A stretch of 64,000 nt of DNA from JBFWVD01 sp050246915 (GTDB lineage Bacteria > Actinomycetota > Acidimicrobiia > Acidimicrobiales > Ilumatobacteraceae), in assembly GCA_050246915.1 (NCBI GenBank), contig JBFWVD010000004.1:1-64000 (forward strand), written 5' to 3'. The first letter of the stretch is position 1, and the number at the start of each line of letters is the position of its first letter. The position numbers were made by a program, and so were the translations under genes. The notes under the pieces were generated by a model. It was given only the letters and a program-made list of their open reading frames with translations, searched no databases and was not told the DNA's origin. This document shows, in pieces, positions 37,589 through 45,399 of this stretch.

Positions 37589-38221
37589 TCAGGCCATGCG
37601 ATAGCCGTGCGGTCGCCCGTTCGAGGGGCGAGGGGCCCGGCGATGGCGCCGCGGCATCGGCCGGCCGGCGAGCATCCACAGCAACACGACACCGGCCAGG
37701 TCGAGGAGATGCTGCGACTCGCTGAGCGTGCTCACCTGCCCATCGGCGATGTCGAGGATGGAGGTGACCACGATGCACCCACCCAGCGCCAACACCATGG
37801 GCAGCAACCCGAAGGCGCGCACCGGGCGCCACGCCGCGTAGGCGAGCCCGATGGCCATGGCCACCGTGAGCGACCCGATGTGCCGGGCGACGTGCACGCT
37901 GGCGCCGGGGTCTTCCCCGAGCACCAACGCCGGCAGGGCCAGGACCATCTGCGTGAGCGCCAACACGGCGAGCGCGTAGCGGACCCAGCTGAATCGTCCG
38001 GGAGACGGTGGATGCGCCTTGGCCATGATCCTGGCCGTGAGGTCCGGGATCGGCTCGGCGACGCGCACCCGCATCGATCGGTGGAGCGTCGCCAGATTGA
38101 ACTGCTCGGCCTGGCAGCTACGACAGGTGTCGAGGTGCTCGTCGAGCGCTGATCGCTCCAGCCCATCGAGTTCACCATCGAGTCCGGCCGACATCAGTTC
38201 CAACGCGCGGGAACACTGCAT
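37589..38221 (-). CDS. Zinc-finger membrane anti-sigma factor
   Basis: 210 residues. The N-terminal 45 form an anti-sigma zinc finger: an early Cys (MQCSRAL) and the His-x3-Cys-x2-Cys of DEHLDTCRSCQ. Four hydrophobic segments follow between about 80 and 190 (YALAVLALTQMVLALPALVL, GSLTVAMAIGLAYAAW, LPMVLALGGCIVVTSIL, LLDLAGVVLLWMLAG). This is a membrane-anchored anti-sigma factor for the divergent ECF sigma gene at 38355. Zinc-finger anti-sigma factors often react to redox or envelope stress; the signal here is unknown. The basic C-terminal tail would face the cytosol. Confidence 0.85.
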   Translation of the reverse strand: MQCSRALELMSAGLDGELDGLERSALDEHLDTCRSCQAEQFNLATLHRSMRVRVAEPIPDLTARIMAKAHPPSPGRFSWVRYALAVLALTQMVLALPALVLGEDPGASVHVARHIGSLTVAMAIGLAYAAWRPVRAFGLLPMVLALGGCIVVTSILDIADGQVSTLSESQHLLDLAGVVLLWMLAGRPMPRRHRRAPRPSNGRPHGYRMA

Positions 38222-38234
38222 GCCTTCTGGGTCG

Positions 38235-38248
38235 TTCGACGAGTCGAA
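38235..38248. promoter_or_regulatory. Perfect dyad between divergent anti-sigma and sigma genes
   Basis: TTCGAC (38235-38240) and GTCGAA (38243-38248) form an inverted repeat with a two-base gap, 14 bases upstream of the anti-sigma start and about 107 bases upstream of the sigma start. Its position suits an operator for one or both genes. On the minus strand GGGAAC, an ECF -35-like element, lies beside it, but I see no matching -10 at the right distance. Confidence 0.35.
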
Positions 38249-38354
38249 TCAGTTCCCAACACTTGGACCGTTGCCCCCGCCATCGGTTACGGGCCGCTTG
38301 CCCAACCCTGCGGGCCCTTGGTCACCTTGACCCGAGCACGCCCGAGCTGGAACT

Positions 38355-38915
38355 GTGGGCTCCGTGCGCGATGTGAACCGACTGGCCGCGGCCGCCCGCG
38401 ATGGCGATCGCACTGCCCTCGAGCAATTCATCGCCGCAACCCAGGCCGATGTGTGGAAGTTCTGTGCCCGGATGATGGGCCGTGATCAGGCCGATGATCT
38501 GACGCAGGAGACCTATCTGCGGGCCATCGGCACTCTTCGATCGTTCCGCGGTGAATCGAGTGCCCGCACCTGGTTGCTGATCGTGGCCCGGAACACCTGC
38601 ATCGATGCCATCCGACGCTCGACCCGCCGGCGCAGCCTGCTGGAGCGGCTCACCCGTCGGGCCGAGGCATCCGAGGCCGAGACCCAGCCCGATCACAGCG
38701 TCGAACTCGACGAGCTCATCGCGCAGCTGAGCCCAGAACGGCGGTTGGCGTTCGTCCTCACCCAGGTCGTGGGCCTCGCCTACGACGAGGCGGCCGAGGT
38801 GTGTGAGGTGCCCATCGGGACCATCCGCTCACGGGTGTCGCGAGCACGCCAAGACCTCCTGACCATGATGGACGGCGGATCCGGGGAGCTCGGGACCGTC
38901 AGCCAACTGCGCTGA
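38355..38915 (+). CDS. ECF RNA polymerase sigma factor
   Basis: 186 residues. Region 2 is ADVWKFCARMMGRDQADDLTQETYLRAI with SARTWLLIVARNTCIDAIRR; region 4 is SPERRLAFVLTQVVGLAYDEAAEVCEVPIGTIRSRVSRAR. It has no extra C-terminal domain. The start may be GTG 38355, 38364 or 38373. Its probable inhibitor is the divergent zinc-finger membrane protein. Targets are unknown. The pair sits beside the GGDEF-EAL operon, so control of c-di-GMP genes is possible but only inferred from proximity. Confidence 0.92.
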   Translation: MGSVRDVNRLAAAARDGDRTALEQFIAATQADVWKFCARMMGRDQADDLTQETYLRAIGTLRSFRGESSARTWLLIVARNTCIDAIRRSTRRRSLLERLTRRAEASEAETQPDHSVELDELIAQLSPERRLAFVLTQVVGLAYDEAAEVCEVPIGTIRSRVSRARQDLLTMMDGGSGELGTVSQLR

Positions 38916-38987
38916 TCGGACACCGCGTCCGACGAGCGCATCGAGATGGCGTGGCGTGAGCCGACGGCCATCATCTACAACAGCGAC

Positions 38988-39380
38988 ATGGCATCTGCTG
39001 CGTCCCCGTCGTCCGTTCGCCTGCCCAGCGATCGCGTCGTGATCTTCCACAACCCCAACTGCGGTTCGTCCAACAACGCCGTGGCCATCGCCACCGAGCT
39101 CGGGGTCGACGCCGACGTCGTCGTCTATCAGAAGACCCCGCCCGATCGCGACACGCTCCGCTGGATCGCCGACCATCTCGAGGACCCCGTTGCCGACCTG
39201 GTTCGCAAGGACTCGTTGTTCGAGAAGCTGGGCCTGGCGGCCGACGACTACGTGACGGTCGACGCCGTGGTGGACATCATCTGTGAGCACAAGATGCTCA
39301 TGCAGCGACCGATCGTGGTGAAGGGCGACGTGGCCCTCATCGGACGTCCCAAAGATCGCGTGCGGACCTTGTTGTCCTGA
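38988..39380 (+). CDS. ArsC/Spx-family thioredoxin-fold protein (arsenate reductase-like)
   Basis: 130 residues from ATG 38988; ATG 38946 would give 144. The ArsC fold is clear: VVIFHNPNCGSSNNAVAIA carries the redox Cys in a C-G-S-S-N context, then KTPPDRDTLRWIADHL, VRKDSLFEKLGL, and the cis-Pro region MLMQRPIVVKGDVALIGRP. True arsenate reductases reduce arsenate with glutaredoxin. The Arg cluster that positions arsenate is not fully matched, and no ars genes are nearby, so a general redox role is possible. Neither start has a strong ribosome site. Confidence 0.82.
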   Translation: MASAASPSSVRLPSDRVVIFHNPNCGSSNNAVAIATELGVDADVVVYQKTPPDRDTLRWIADHLEDPVADLVRKDSLFEKLGLAADDYVTVDAVVDIICEHKMLMQRPIVVKGDVALIGRPKDRVRTLLS

Positions 39381-39518
39381 CGCTGGTCGCTCTCTTCGCG
39401 TTCTCTGTCGTTTCTCTGACCATCGTGGTGCCCCGTTTTGGGTCCTTCGCGGGTCTGTGGCCTCACGCGGCGCCAGCGCGGCCGAAGAGGTCGATCGAGG
39501 GCGACCGATGGAGGGCTC

Positions 39519-41126
39519 ATGCGTTGGTTCTGGAATCTTCGGCTGGCAACGAAGCTGACTGCGGTGGCGGCGGGATGTTCGCTGTTGTTCGTGGCCTTCG
39601 GGGTCTTGACCCTGACCACGATCAACGACGTCCGCATCGGTGGTGACCGCTATCAGCGCATCTCCGTCGCCACCGAGCTCGTGGCCGATGTTCTCCCCCC
39701 GCCCATGTACCTCGTCGAAGCCAACATGGTGGCGCTGGAGTTGATCGGTCCGGCTCGCTCCGGTGATGCCGAGGCAGTGGCGACGTTCACCGATCGCCTC
39801 GCCACCCTGCAGCAGGAGTACGACACCCGCACCCAACGATGGGCCGAGGGGCTCGAAGCAGGACCGATGCGCACCGCGCTGCTCGAGACGTCGGCGGTAC
39901 CGGCCCGACAGTTCTTCGATCTCGTCAACGGGACGTACCTGCCCGCGGTTCGCGAGGGCCGCTTCGATGATGCACAGGCCACCGTCTTGGGCCCCATGCA
40001 GGAGGCCTACGACGCCCACCGTGCTGCCATCGACGAAGTCGTCCGGCTGGCCAATGCCGATCTCTCGGCGAAGCTGTCGTCGGCCAGCGACGTTGTCGAC
40101 GACAGGCGCCGCGTGTTGTTGATCGGGTTGTTCGCCGTGATCGCCGCGATGTTCGCGTCGGGGCTGCTGGTGGGTCGGCGCATGGCCCGACCGGTCGAGC
40201 AGGTCCGTGACGTCCTCCTGCGGGTCGCCGAGGGGGACCTCACCGGCCGCGCCGAGGTCTCGAGCTCTGATGAGGTGGGCGACATGGCGGGAGCCCTGAA
40301 CACGACGCTCGATCGACTCGGCACGGTGTTCCGGGAACTGTCGTTGCGTGCTGACGCATTGAGCTCCTCGTCCACGCAGCTGACGACGGTGGCCACCGAC
40401 CTGACCGCGTCGGCGGAGAATCTCAGCGACGAGGTCGCCCACGTGACGTCGTCGGCCGAGGCGGTGTCCAACAACGTGCAGATGGTGGCGGCCGGAGCCG
40501 AGGAGATGACGGCGTCGATCAGCGAGATCGCCGGGAACGCCGCGTCAGCGGTGGCGGTGTCGTCCCATGCCGTGGAGACCGCTCGCCAGACCACGGCGGC
40601 CGTCGAGGACCTGAGCCGTTGCGCAACCGAGATCCATGCGGTGGTCACCACGATCCGCTCGATTGCCGAGCAGACCAACCTGCTGGCTCTCAACGCGACG
40701 ATCGAAGCCGCTCGCGCCGGGGAAGCCGGCCGTGGATTCGCGGTCGTCGCCAAGGAGGTCAAGGACCTCGCCGGTGGTACCGCCGTGGCCACGGGCGCTA
40801 TCACCGGTCAGGTGGCGTCCATCCAGAGCGGCGTGGACGAGGTGATGCGGTCTATCGGCGAACTGGTCGAGGTGATCTCCCGCGTCGACGAGACGCAGAC
40901 GCTCATCGCCGCGGCCGTCGAGGAGCAGAGCGCAACCACCAACGAGATGAGTCGTGGTGTCGGCATCGCTGCACACGCCACGGACTCCATCGTGGCCAAC
41001 CTCGGTCAGGTCTCGCAGGTCTCGCGCGACGCGTCCGAGGGGGCCGGTCGAACCGGTCAAGCCGCGGTGGAGCTGAACGATCTGGCATCTCGCTTGCGGG
41101 AGATGGTCTCGGCGTTCCGGGTGTGA
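39519..41126 (+). CDS. Methyl-accepting chemotaxis protein (membrane chemoreceptor)
   Basis: 535 residues from ATG 39519, with GGAGGG just upstream. A transmembrane helix at about 10-32 (LTAVAAGCSLLFVAFGVLTL) is followed by a helical ligand-binding domain of about 165 residues, a second helix (LLIGLFAVIAAMFASGLLVG), HAMP (RPVEQVRDVLLRVAEGDLTGR) and the cytoplasmic signalling coil with the hairpin tip EQTNLLALNATIEAARAGEAGRGFAVVAKEVKDLA. The tip fits a receptor that binds CheW/CheA. No che or flagellar genes are in the window. The ligand is unknown. Confidence 0.93.
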   Translation: MRWFWNLRLATKLTAVAAGCSLLFVAFGVLTLTTINDVRIGGDRYQRISVATELVADVLPPPMYLVEANMVALELIGPARSGDAEAVATFTDRLATLQQEYDTRTQRWAEGLEAGPMRTALLETSAVPARQFFDLVNGTYLPAVREGRFDDAQATVLGPMQEAYDAHRAAIDEVVRLANADLSAKLSSASDVVDDRRRVLLIGLFAVIAAMFASGLLVGRRMARPVEQVRDVLLRVAEGDLTGRAEVSSSDEVGDMAGALNTTLDRLGTVFRELSLRADALSSSSTQLTTVATDLTASAENLSDEVAHVTSSAEAVSNNVQMVAAGAEEMTASISEIAGNAASAVAVSSHAVETARQTTAAVEDLSRCATEIHAVVTTIRSIAEQTNLLALNATIEAARAGEAGRGFAVVAKEVKDLAGGTAVATGAITGQVASIQSGVDEVMRSIGELVEVISRVDETQTLIAAAVEEQSATTNEMSRGVGIAAHATDSIVANLGQVSQVSRDASEGAGRTGQAAVELNDLASRLREMVSAFRV

Positions 41127-41196
41127 CCTTGCTGGGTTGCGCGGCCGGGCGTGTCGGTTGGTGGAGCAGACCGGCTGGTTCAGAAGAGCAGACGGC

Positions 41197-41400
41197 TCAG
41201 TAGAACGGACGATCTCGTCGGGCCGACACGGGCCGAGCCCACCAACGGCCGGAGAAGCGCCAGGCCGGAACCTTTCGGGTGTTGCCGGCGATGACGACCG
41301 GTCGCGGCCAGGCCAGTTCGATCGCGGCGGCGATGGCCGCGGCCTCTTCGTCCGTCGGTGCCGGGGTGATCGACGACAGGTGCACGATGGGCTCGCTCAC
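41197..41400 (-). CDS. Acyl-CoA carboxylase epsilon subunit
   Basis: 67 residues from GTG 41400, which overlaps the beta-subunit stop as GTGA. The family hallmark is present: a variable start, a helix TDEEAAAIAAAIELAW and the closing WRFSGRWWARP. These small subunits, found only in actinobacteria, bind and stimulate the biotin-dependent acetyl/propionyl-CoA carboxylase complex (AccE/PccE type). Its position directly after the beta subunit fits. It would be easily missed because it is so short. Confidence 0.9.
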   Translation of the reverse strand: MSEPIVHLSSITPAPTDEEAAAIAAAIELAWPRPVVIAGNTRKVPAWRFSGRWWARPVSARRDRPFY

Positions 41401-42956
41401 AACGGCATGTTCCCATGCTTGCGGCGCGGCAACTCTTCGCGTTTGGTCTTGAGCAGGTCGAGCCCGGCGATGAGCTTGATGCGTGTCTCGGCCGGATCGA
41501 TCACGTCGTCGACGTAGCCGCGCTCGGCCGCCTCGTACGGGTTGGCGTGCTTCTCGTTGTATTCGGCGATGAGTTCGGTACGCCGGGCCACCGGGTCGCC
41601 GGCCGCGGCGATCTGCCGGCGGTAGACGATCTCGACGGCGCCTTCGGCACCCATGACCGCCAGCTCGGCGGTCGGCCAGGCGTAGGAGAGGTCGGCACCG
41701 ATCGACTTGGAGTCCATGACCACGTAGGCGCCGCCGTAGGCCTTGCGGGTGATGACCTGGATGCGGGGCACGGTCGCCTCGCAGTAGGCGTAGAGCAGCT
41801 TGGCGCCGTGGCGGATGATGCCGCCGTACTCCTGATCGACACCGGGCAGGAAGCCGGGCACATCCACGAAGGTGATGAGCGGGATGTTGAACGCATCGCA
41901 GCTGCGCACGAACCGGGCGGCCTTCTCGGCGGACTCGATGTCGAGCACGCCGGCGAGTACCGCAGGTTGGTTGCCGACCACGCCGACCGGCTGGCCGTTG
42001 AGGCGGGAGAAACCGCACACGATGGACTTGGCCCAGTGGGGGAAGTACTCGAAGAAGTCACCGTCGTCCATGACCGCGGCGATGACCTTCTTCATGTCGT
42101 AGGGCATGTTGCGGCTCTCGGGCATGATGTCGCGCAGCTCGGGGCACAAACGGGTGGGATCGTCGGACACCTCAGCGGCCGGCGGATCTTCCAGGTTGTT
42201 CGACGGCAGGAACGACAGCAGGTACTTCACGTCGTCGAGGCACGACTTCTCGTCGCTGGACACGAACGTGGCCACGCCGGACTTGGACGCGTGGCTCATG
42301 GCGCCGCCGAGCTCCTCCAAGGTGACCTCTTCGCCGGTCACCGTCTTCACCACGTCGGGCCCGGTGATGAACATGTGGCTGGACTCGCGCACCATGAAGA
42401 TGAAGTCGGTCATGGCCGGCGAGTACACGGCGCCGCCAGCGCACGGCCCGAGGATCACCGAGATCTGCGGGATGACTCCCGACGAGAGCACGTTGCGGTA
42501 GAAGATGCCGCCGTAGCTGGCCAGCGACACGACGCCCTCTTGGATGCGGGCGCCGGCACCGTCGTTGAGGCCGATGACCGGTGCCCCCACTTTGAGCGCC
42601 ATGTCCATGAGCTTGTGGATCTTCTCGGCGAACACCTCACCCAGTGCTCCACCGAAAACGGTGAAGTCCTGGCTGAACACGAACACCTTGCGACCGTCGA
42701 TGGTGCCCCAACCGGTGATGACGCCGTCGGTGTAGGGGCGCTCGTCGAGGGCGTCACCGGCGCGATGGCGGGCCAACAGGTCGAGCTCGTTGAAGCTGCC
42801 CTCGTCGAGGAGGTAGTCGACGCGCTCACGGGCCAGAAGCTTGCCCTTGGCGTGCTGGCGCTCCACGGCCCGGTCGTTTCCGGCGTGGTAGGCCGCCTCC
42901 TTGCGAGCTCGAAGGTCATCCAGCTTGGCCTGCATGGGGTTGGCGCTCTCGGTCAC
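41397..42956 (-). CDS. pccB: Acyl-CoA carboxylase beta subunit (propionyl/acetyl-CoA carboxyltransferase)
   Basis: 519 residues from GTG 42956. It is the carboxyltransferase of a biotin-dependent carboxylase: the N-terminal half binds acyl-CoA (GVITGWGTIDGRKVFVFSQDFTVFGGALGE and GLNDGAGARIQEGV with the oxyanion glycines), the C-terminal half binds carboxybiotin (FVDVPGFLPGVDQEYGGIIRHGAKLLYAY and the GGAYVVMDSK loop). It moves CO2 from biotin to propionyl- or acetyl-CoA. The biotinylated alpha subunit is not in the window. Coupled to the epsilon subunit. Acceptor preference (PccB or AccD) cannot be settled by reading alone. Confidence 0.92.
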   Translation of the reverse strand: MTESANPMQAKLDDLRARKEAAYHAGNDRAVERQHAKGKLLARERVDYLLDEGSFNELDLLARHRAGDALDERPYTDGVITGWGTIDGRKVFVFSQDFTVFGGALGEVFAEKIHKLMDMALKVGAPVIGLNDGAGARIQEGVVSLASYGGIFYRNVLSSGVIPQISVILGPCAGGAVYSPAMTDFIFMVRESSHMFITGPDVVKTVTGEEVTLEELGGAMSHASKSGVATFVSSDEKSCLDDVKYLLSFLPSNNLEDPPAAEVSDDPTRLCPELRDIMPESRNMPYDMKKVIAAVMDDGDFFEYFPHWAKSIVCGFSRLNGQPVGVVGNQPAVLAGVLDIESAEKAARFVRSCDAFNIPLITFVDVPGFLPGVDQEYGGIIRHGAKLLYAYCEATVPRIQVITRKAYGGAYVVMDSKSIGADLSYAWPTAELAVMGAEGAVEIVYRRQIAAAGDPVARRTELIAEYNEKHANPYEAAERGYVDDVIDPAETRIKLIAGLDLLKTKREELPRRKHGNMPL

Positions 42957-43024
42957 GGCTGCACACCGTACTGGCCAGGCCCTCCAGTCTCCATGTGCAA
43001 CGCGGTCGGGCGCGGCCTGGCGCG

Positions 43025-43696
43025 TCAGAGCGGCTCGAGCGCGAACACGACGGTGACGGTCACGTCGACCGATTCGCTCCCGGCGATGACGGGCATGGCG
43101 GTCGCCTTGGCGGACATGAGCCGGCCCATGGGCGGGCCGGAGCGATCGGCGCCTTCTTCGATGCGAAGCACCTTGCCCAGGCGGGTTCCTGCTGCGGTGG
43201 CGAGCTGCCATGCTCGGCCCTTGGCGTCGGACATGGCCATCTCTCTCGCCGCGATCATCAGATGGGCGGGATCGGCGATGGCGAACCCCACGTTGCGGAT
43301 GCGCAGGGCGTCGCCTACTGCTGTCGCCGCGGCATCGAGCACCGCGCCGGCCTGTGGCGGGGTGCGGATGACCACGGCCAGCTCCGAGGTGGCCACATAA
43401 CCGGTGATGCGTTCGGTCTGGGCTGGATACACATTGGGATCGTGAGCGGGGTAGAGCGCGATCGATGTGGTCGTGGCATCGGCTGCGTCAACTCCAGTTG
43501 ACGCCAAGGCCTCGAGCAGGACGCGCGTCGAGCGCGATGCCTCGCCCATGGCATCGGCGGCCGTGGGTCGCGTGATCTCCACGGCCAAGTTGGCGGTCAT
43601 CAGGTCGGCGGGAGCGGTGACCGAGCCGATCCCGACCACGCGCACGGTGGGTGGCCGGTCGGGGCGTGGGGGCGGGGGTGGTCGATCCATCGACAC
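43025..43696 (-). CDS. SIMPL domain (DUF541) protein
   Basis: 223 residues with the SIMPL pattern: RVVGIGSVTAPADLMTANLAVEI, repeated helix-strand units, and the closing VTVTVVFALEPL. SIMPL proteins include BP26-like periplasmic oligomers, but no signal peptide is visible here; the start is Pro-rich (MDRPPPPPRPDRPP), so it may be cytosolic. GTG 43696 and ATG 43690 are both possible starts. It follows the DUF2079 gene by eight bases and is probably co-transcribed. An eight-base inverted repeat (GCCAGGCC at 42974 and GGCCTGGC at 43014) just past the stop could terminate it. Confidence 0.83.
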   Translation of the reverse strand: MSMDRPPPPPRPDRPPTVRVVGIGSVTAPADLMTANLAVEITRPTAADAMGEASRSTRVLLEALASTGVDAADATTTSIALYPAHDPNVYPAQTERITGYVATSELAVVIRTPPQAGAVLDAAATAVGDALRIRNVGFAIADPAHLMIAAREMAMSDAKGRAWQLATAAGTRLGKVLRIEEGADRSGPPMGRLMSAKATAMPVIAGSESVDVTVTVVFALEPL

Positions 43697-43704
43697 AGTC
43701 TCGC

Positions 43705-45297
43705 TCAGGGCGCGGCGTCGGTGTCACCGACGCGATGCGCCACGATCACCTCATCGCGATCGAAGTCGAGCACGAAGGCACCGGATCGGATGAGATCGTC
43801 GTAGATGGCACGGTCGTCGGGCCCGACCTTGGTGAGGTCGAGGATGAGCCAATCCACGTTCGTCGTCGGATGCGGGTCCTCGCCGGCGATTCCCCAGTTC
43901 AGGACGCGCCAGGGGTTGGGATAGGTGTAGATGTGCTTGCGATGCGTGAGGTGCGGCACGAGGTTCCACGTGGCGGCCACGCCGTCGCGATCTCCGAGAA
44001 CGTCGATGGCAGTGTCGAGCACAGCATTGCGCGCGCTCGGTCTGGGCCAGAAGCCTTCGTCGTAATGGCGGCCGATGGGGGAGATGCCGTTGGTGCGAGA
44101 TGCCATCAACGCGGTCACGATGATGAGGCAACCCAACACGGTTCGGATGTGTCGGGGCCTGACGCGTGACACGCCTTCGACCATGGCCAGGGCGGCCGCG
44201 GTGAGCGGCACCGCCACATAGTGATAGCGCGGGTCGATCACGAAGTAGGCGGTCGACAGCATCGAGATCATCGCCTGGGGTAAGCCGATGAGCAGTGGCA
44301 GCGGAGAGAGCGCGCCGGTGAAGCCGAACGGTTCGTTGATGCGGTTGGCGTATCCGAGGGCGTTGTTGTCGTCGAGTCGTTCCAGCACCAGGTCGGGGTG
44401 CTTCAACGAGTTGATCGCCACCTCGGATGAGGACTCACCCAGCTCGCCGTAGAACGTCCCCGCGTGCGTGCCGTGTCCGGTGATGTGTGGCATGAGCACC
44501 ATCGACATCAGCACGAACCAGGCCGCACCGAGGCCGATGGTGATGATGGCGCGACGACGCTGGCGCCAGAACAACATCACGACGCCGAGCATCATCACCG
44601 CGAGGCCGACGTCCTCCTTCCAGCACAGCGCGATGACCACGCACACCCAGTACCAACGCCAACGACCGTTCGACGCGAACCAGTACGCGGCGATGATCCA
44701 CACGATGGCCATCACCTCGGGGTGGAACGTCTCCCACACCAGCCATTGGGTCGATGGGTGAGCGAGCCAGGCCACGGCGAACGGCACGGCATGCCAACTC
44801 GAGCGCATCCGATCTCGCCCGATGAGGAAGAGCAGCACGGCCGGTACGGCGAGGCTCACCACCTGTACCAAGTTGATGAATTGCGCGCCGGCGCCCAACC
44901 AGTAGAACGGCGCGAACAGCCAGTAAGCGAACGTGGTGTGATGGCCGAGTGCCGGCATGCCGCGCACCGTCAAGAACCCGTGACCTTCGTGGGTCATCAG
45001 CCAGATGGCTTGATCGTGGATGCCGAGATCGAAGTCGAACGTGGCGTAGCGGGCGTGACGCAGGTAGATCAACCGGCCGAACACCCCGATCCAGACCGCG
45101 GCGAAGGCGAGCACCGTGGCGAGCGCTGGGTCGCGTCGCCGCTGGGCTCCTCGCTTCACCGACAGCACTGCACCTTGCGACGGCTCTGTACCTTGCGATC
45201 CGTCGTCGAGGTCCGACCGCAACAGCCCATATCGCACGAGCGGTGCAAGGAAGCTGGCGGTCCGAGGCCGCAGTGGTTCATCGACGGCCGTGCCCAT
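43705..45297 (-). CDS. DUF2079 multi-pass membrane protein
   Basis: 530 residues from ATG 45297. A GTG at 45315 is in frame but falls inside the strong terminator stem, so I prefer the later start. About ten transmembrane segments begin with LATVLAFAAVWIGVFGRLIYL. The family signature is the loop YATFDFDLGIHDQAIWLMTHEG followed by HHTTFAYWLFAPFYW. DUF2079 proteins resemble GT-C glycosyltransferases, with an acidic pair (here the DFDLG Asp residues) in the first outer loop. They may use a polyprenyl-linked sugar. The acceptor is unknown. The C-terminal soluble part ends in DRDEVIVAHRV. Confidence 0.88.
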   Translation of the reverse strand: MGTAVDEPLRPRTASFLAPLVRYGLLRSDLDDGSQGTEPSQGAVLSVKRGAQRRRDPALATVLAFAAVWIGVFGRLIYLRHARYATFDFDLGIHDQAIWLMTHEGHGFLTVRGMPALGHHTTFAYWLFAPFYWLGAGAQFINLVQVVSLAVPAVLLFLIGRDRMRSSWHAVPFAVAWLAHPSTQWLVWETFHPEVMAIVWIIAAYWFASNGRWRWYWVCVVIALCWKEDVGLAVMMLGVVMLFWRQRRRAIITIGLGAAWFVLMSMVLMPHITGHGTHAGTFYGELGESSSEVAINSLKHPDLVLERLDDNNALGYANRINEPFGFTGALSPLPLLIGLPQAMISMLSTAYFVIDPRYHYVAVPLTAAALAMVEGVSRVRPRHIRTVLGCLIIVTALMASRTNGISPIGRHYDEGFWPRPSARNAVLDTAIDVLGDRDGVAATWNLVPHLTHRKHIYTYPNPWRVLNWGIAGEDPHPTTNVDWLILDLTKVGPDDRAIYDDLIRSGAFVLDFDRDEVIVAHRVGDTDAAP

Positions 45298-45314
45298 CGG
45301 GCCAGAGCATGGCA

Positions 45315-45356
45315 CGGGCGGGGGGTCGACTCCTGTTCGAGTCGACCCCCCGCCCG
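45315..45356. terminator. Strong intrinsic-type hairpin after a chemoreceptor gene
   Basis: An 18-base perfect stem: CGGGCGGGGGGTCGACTC (45315-45332), loop CTGTTC, then the exact complement (45339-45356). It lies 44 bases past the chemoreceptor stop at 45400 on the minus strand and before the DUF2079 gene, so it isolates the two. No T run is present, as is usual in GC-rich actinobacteria. Confidence 0.8.
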
Positions 45357-45399
45357 GAGCGCAGGGTGTGTCTGCTGCTCGGCGCAGCGTCAGTTCATG

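Noticed and set aside
39381..39518. Possible c-di-GMP riboswitch ahead of the chemoreceptor
   Set aside because: Read for the conserved GEMM core in the leaders of the GGDEF and chemoreceptor genes; nothing similar was seen.
41415..43400. Long antisense open frame across the carboxylase gene
   Set aside because: GC-rich codon bias opens long frames on the opposite strand. The sense frame encodes a clear carboxyltransferase with its epsilon partner; the antisense product has no recognisable domain.
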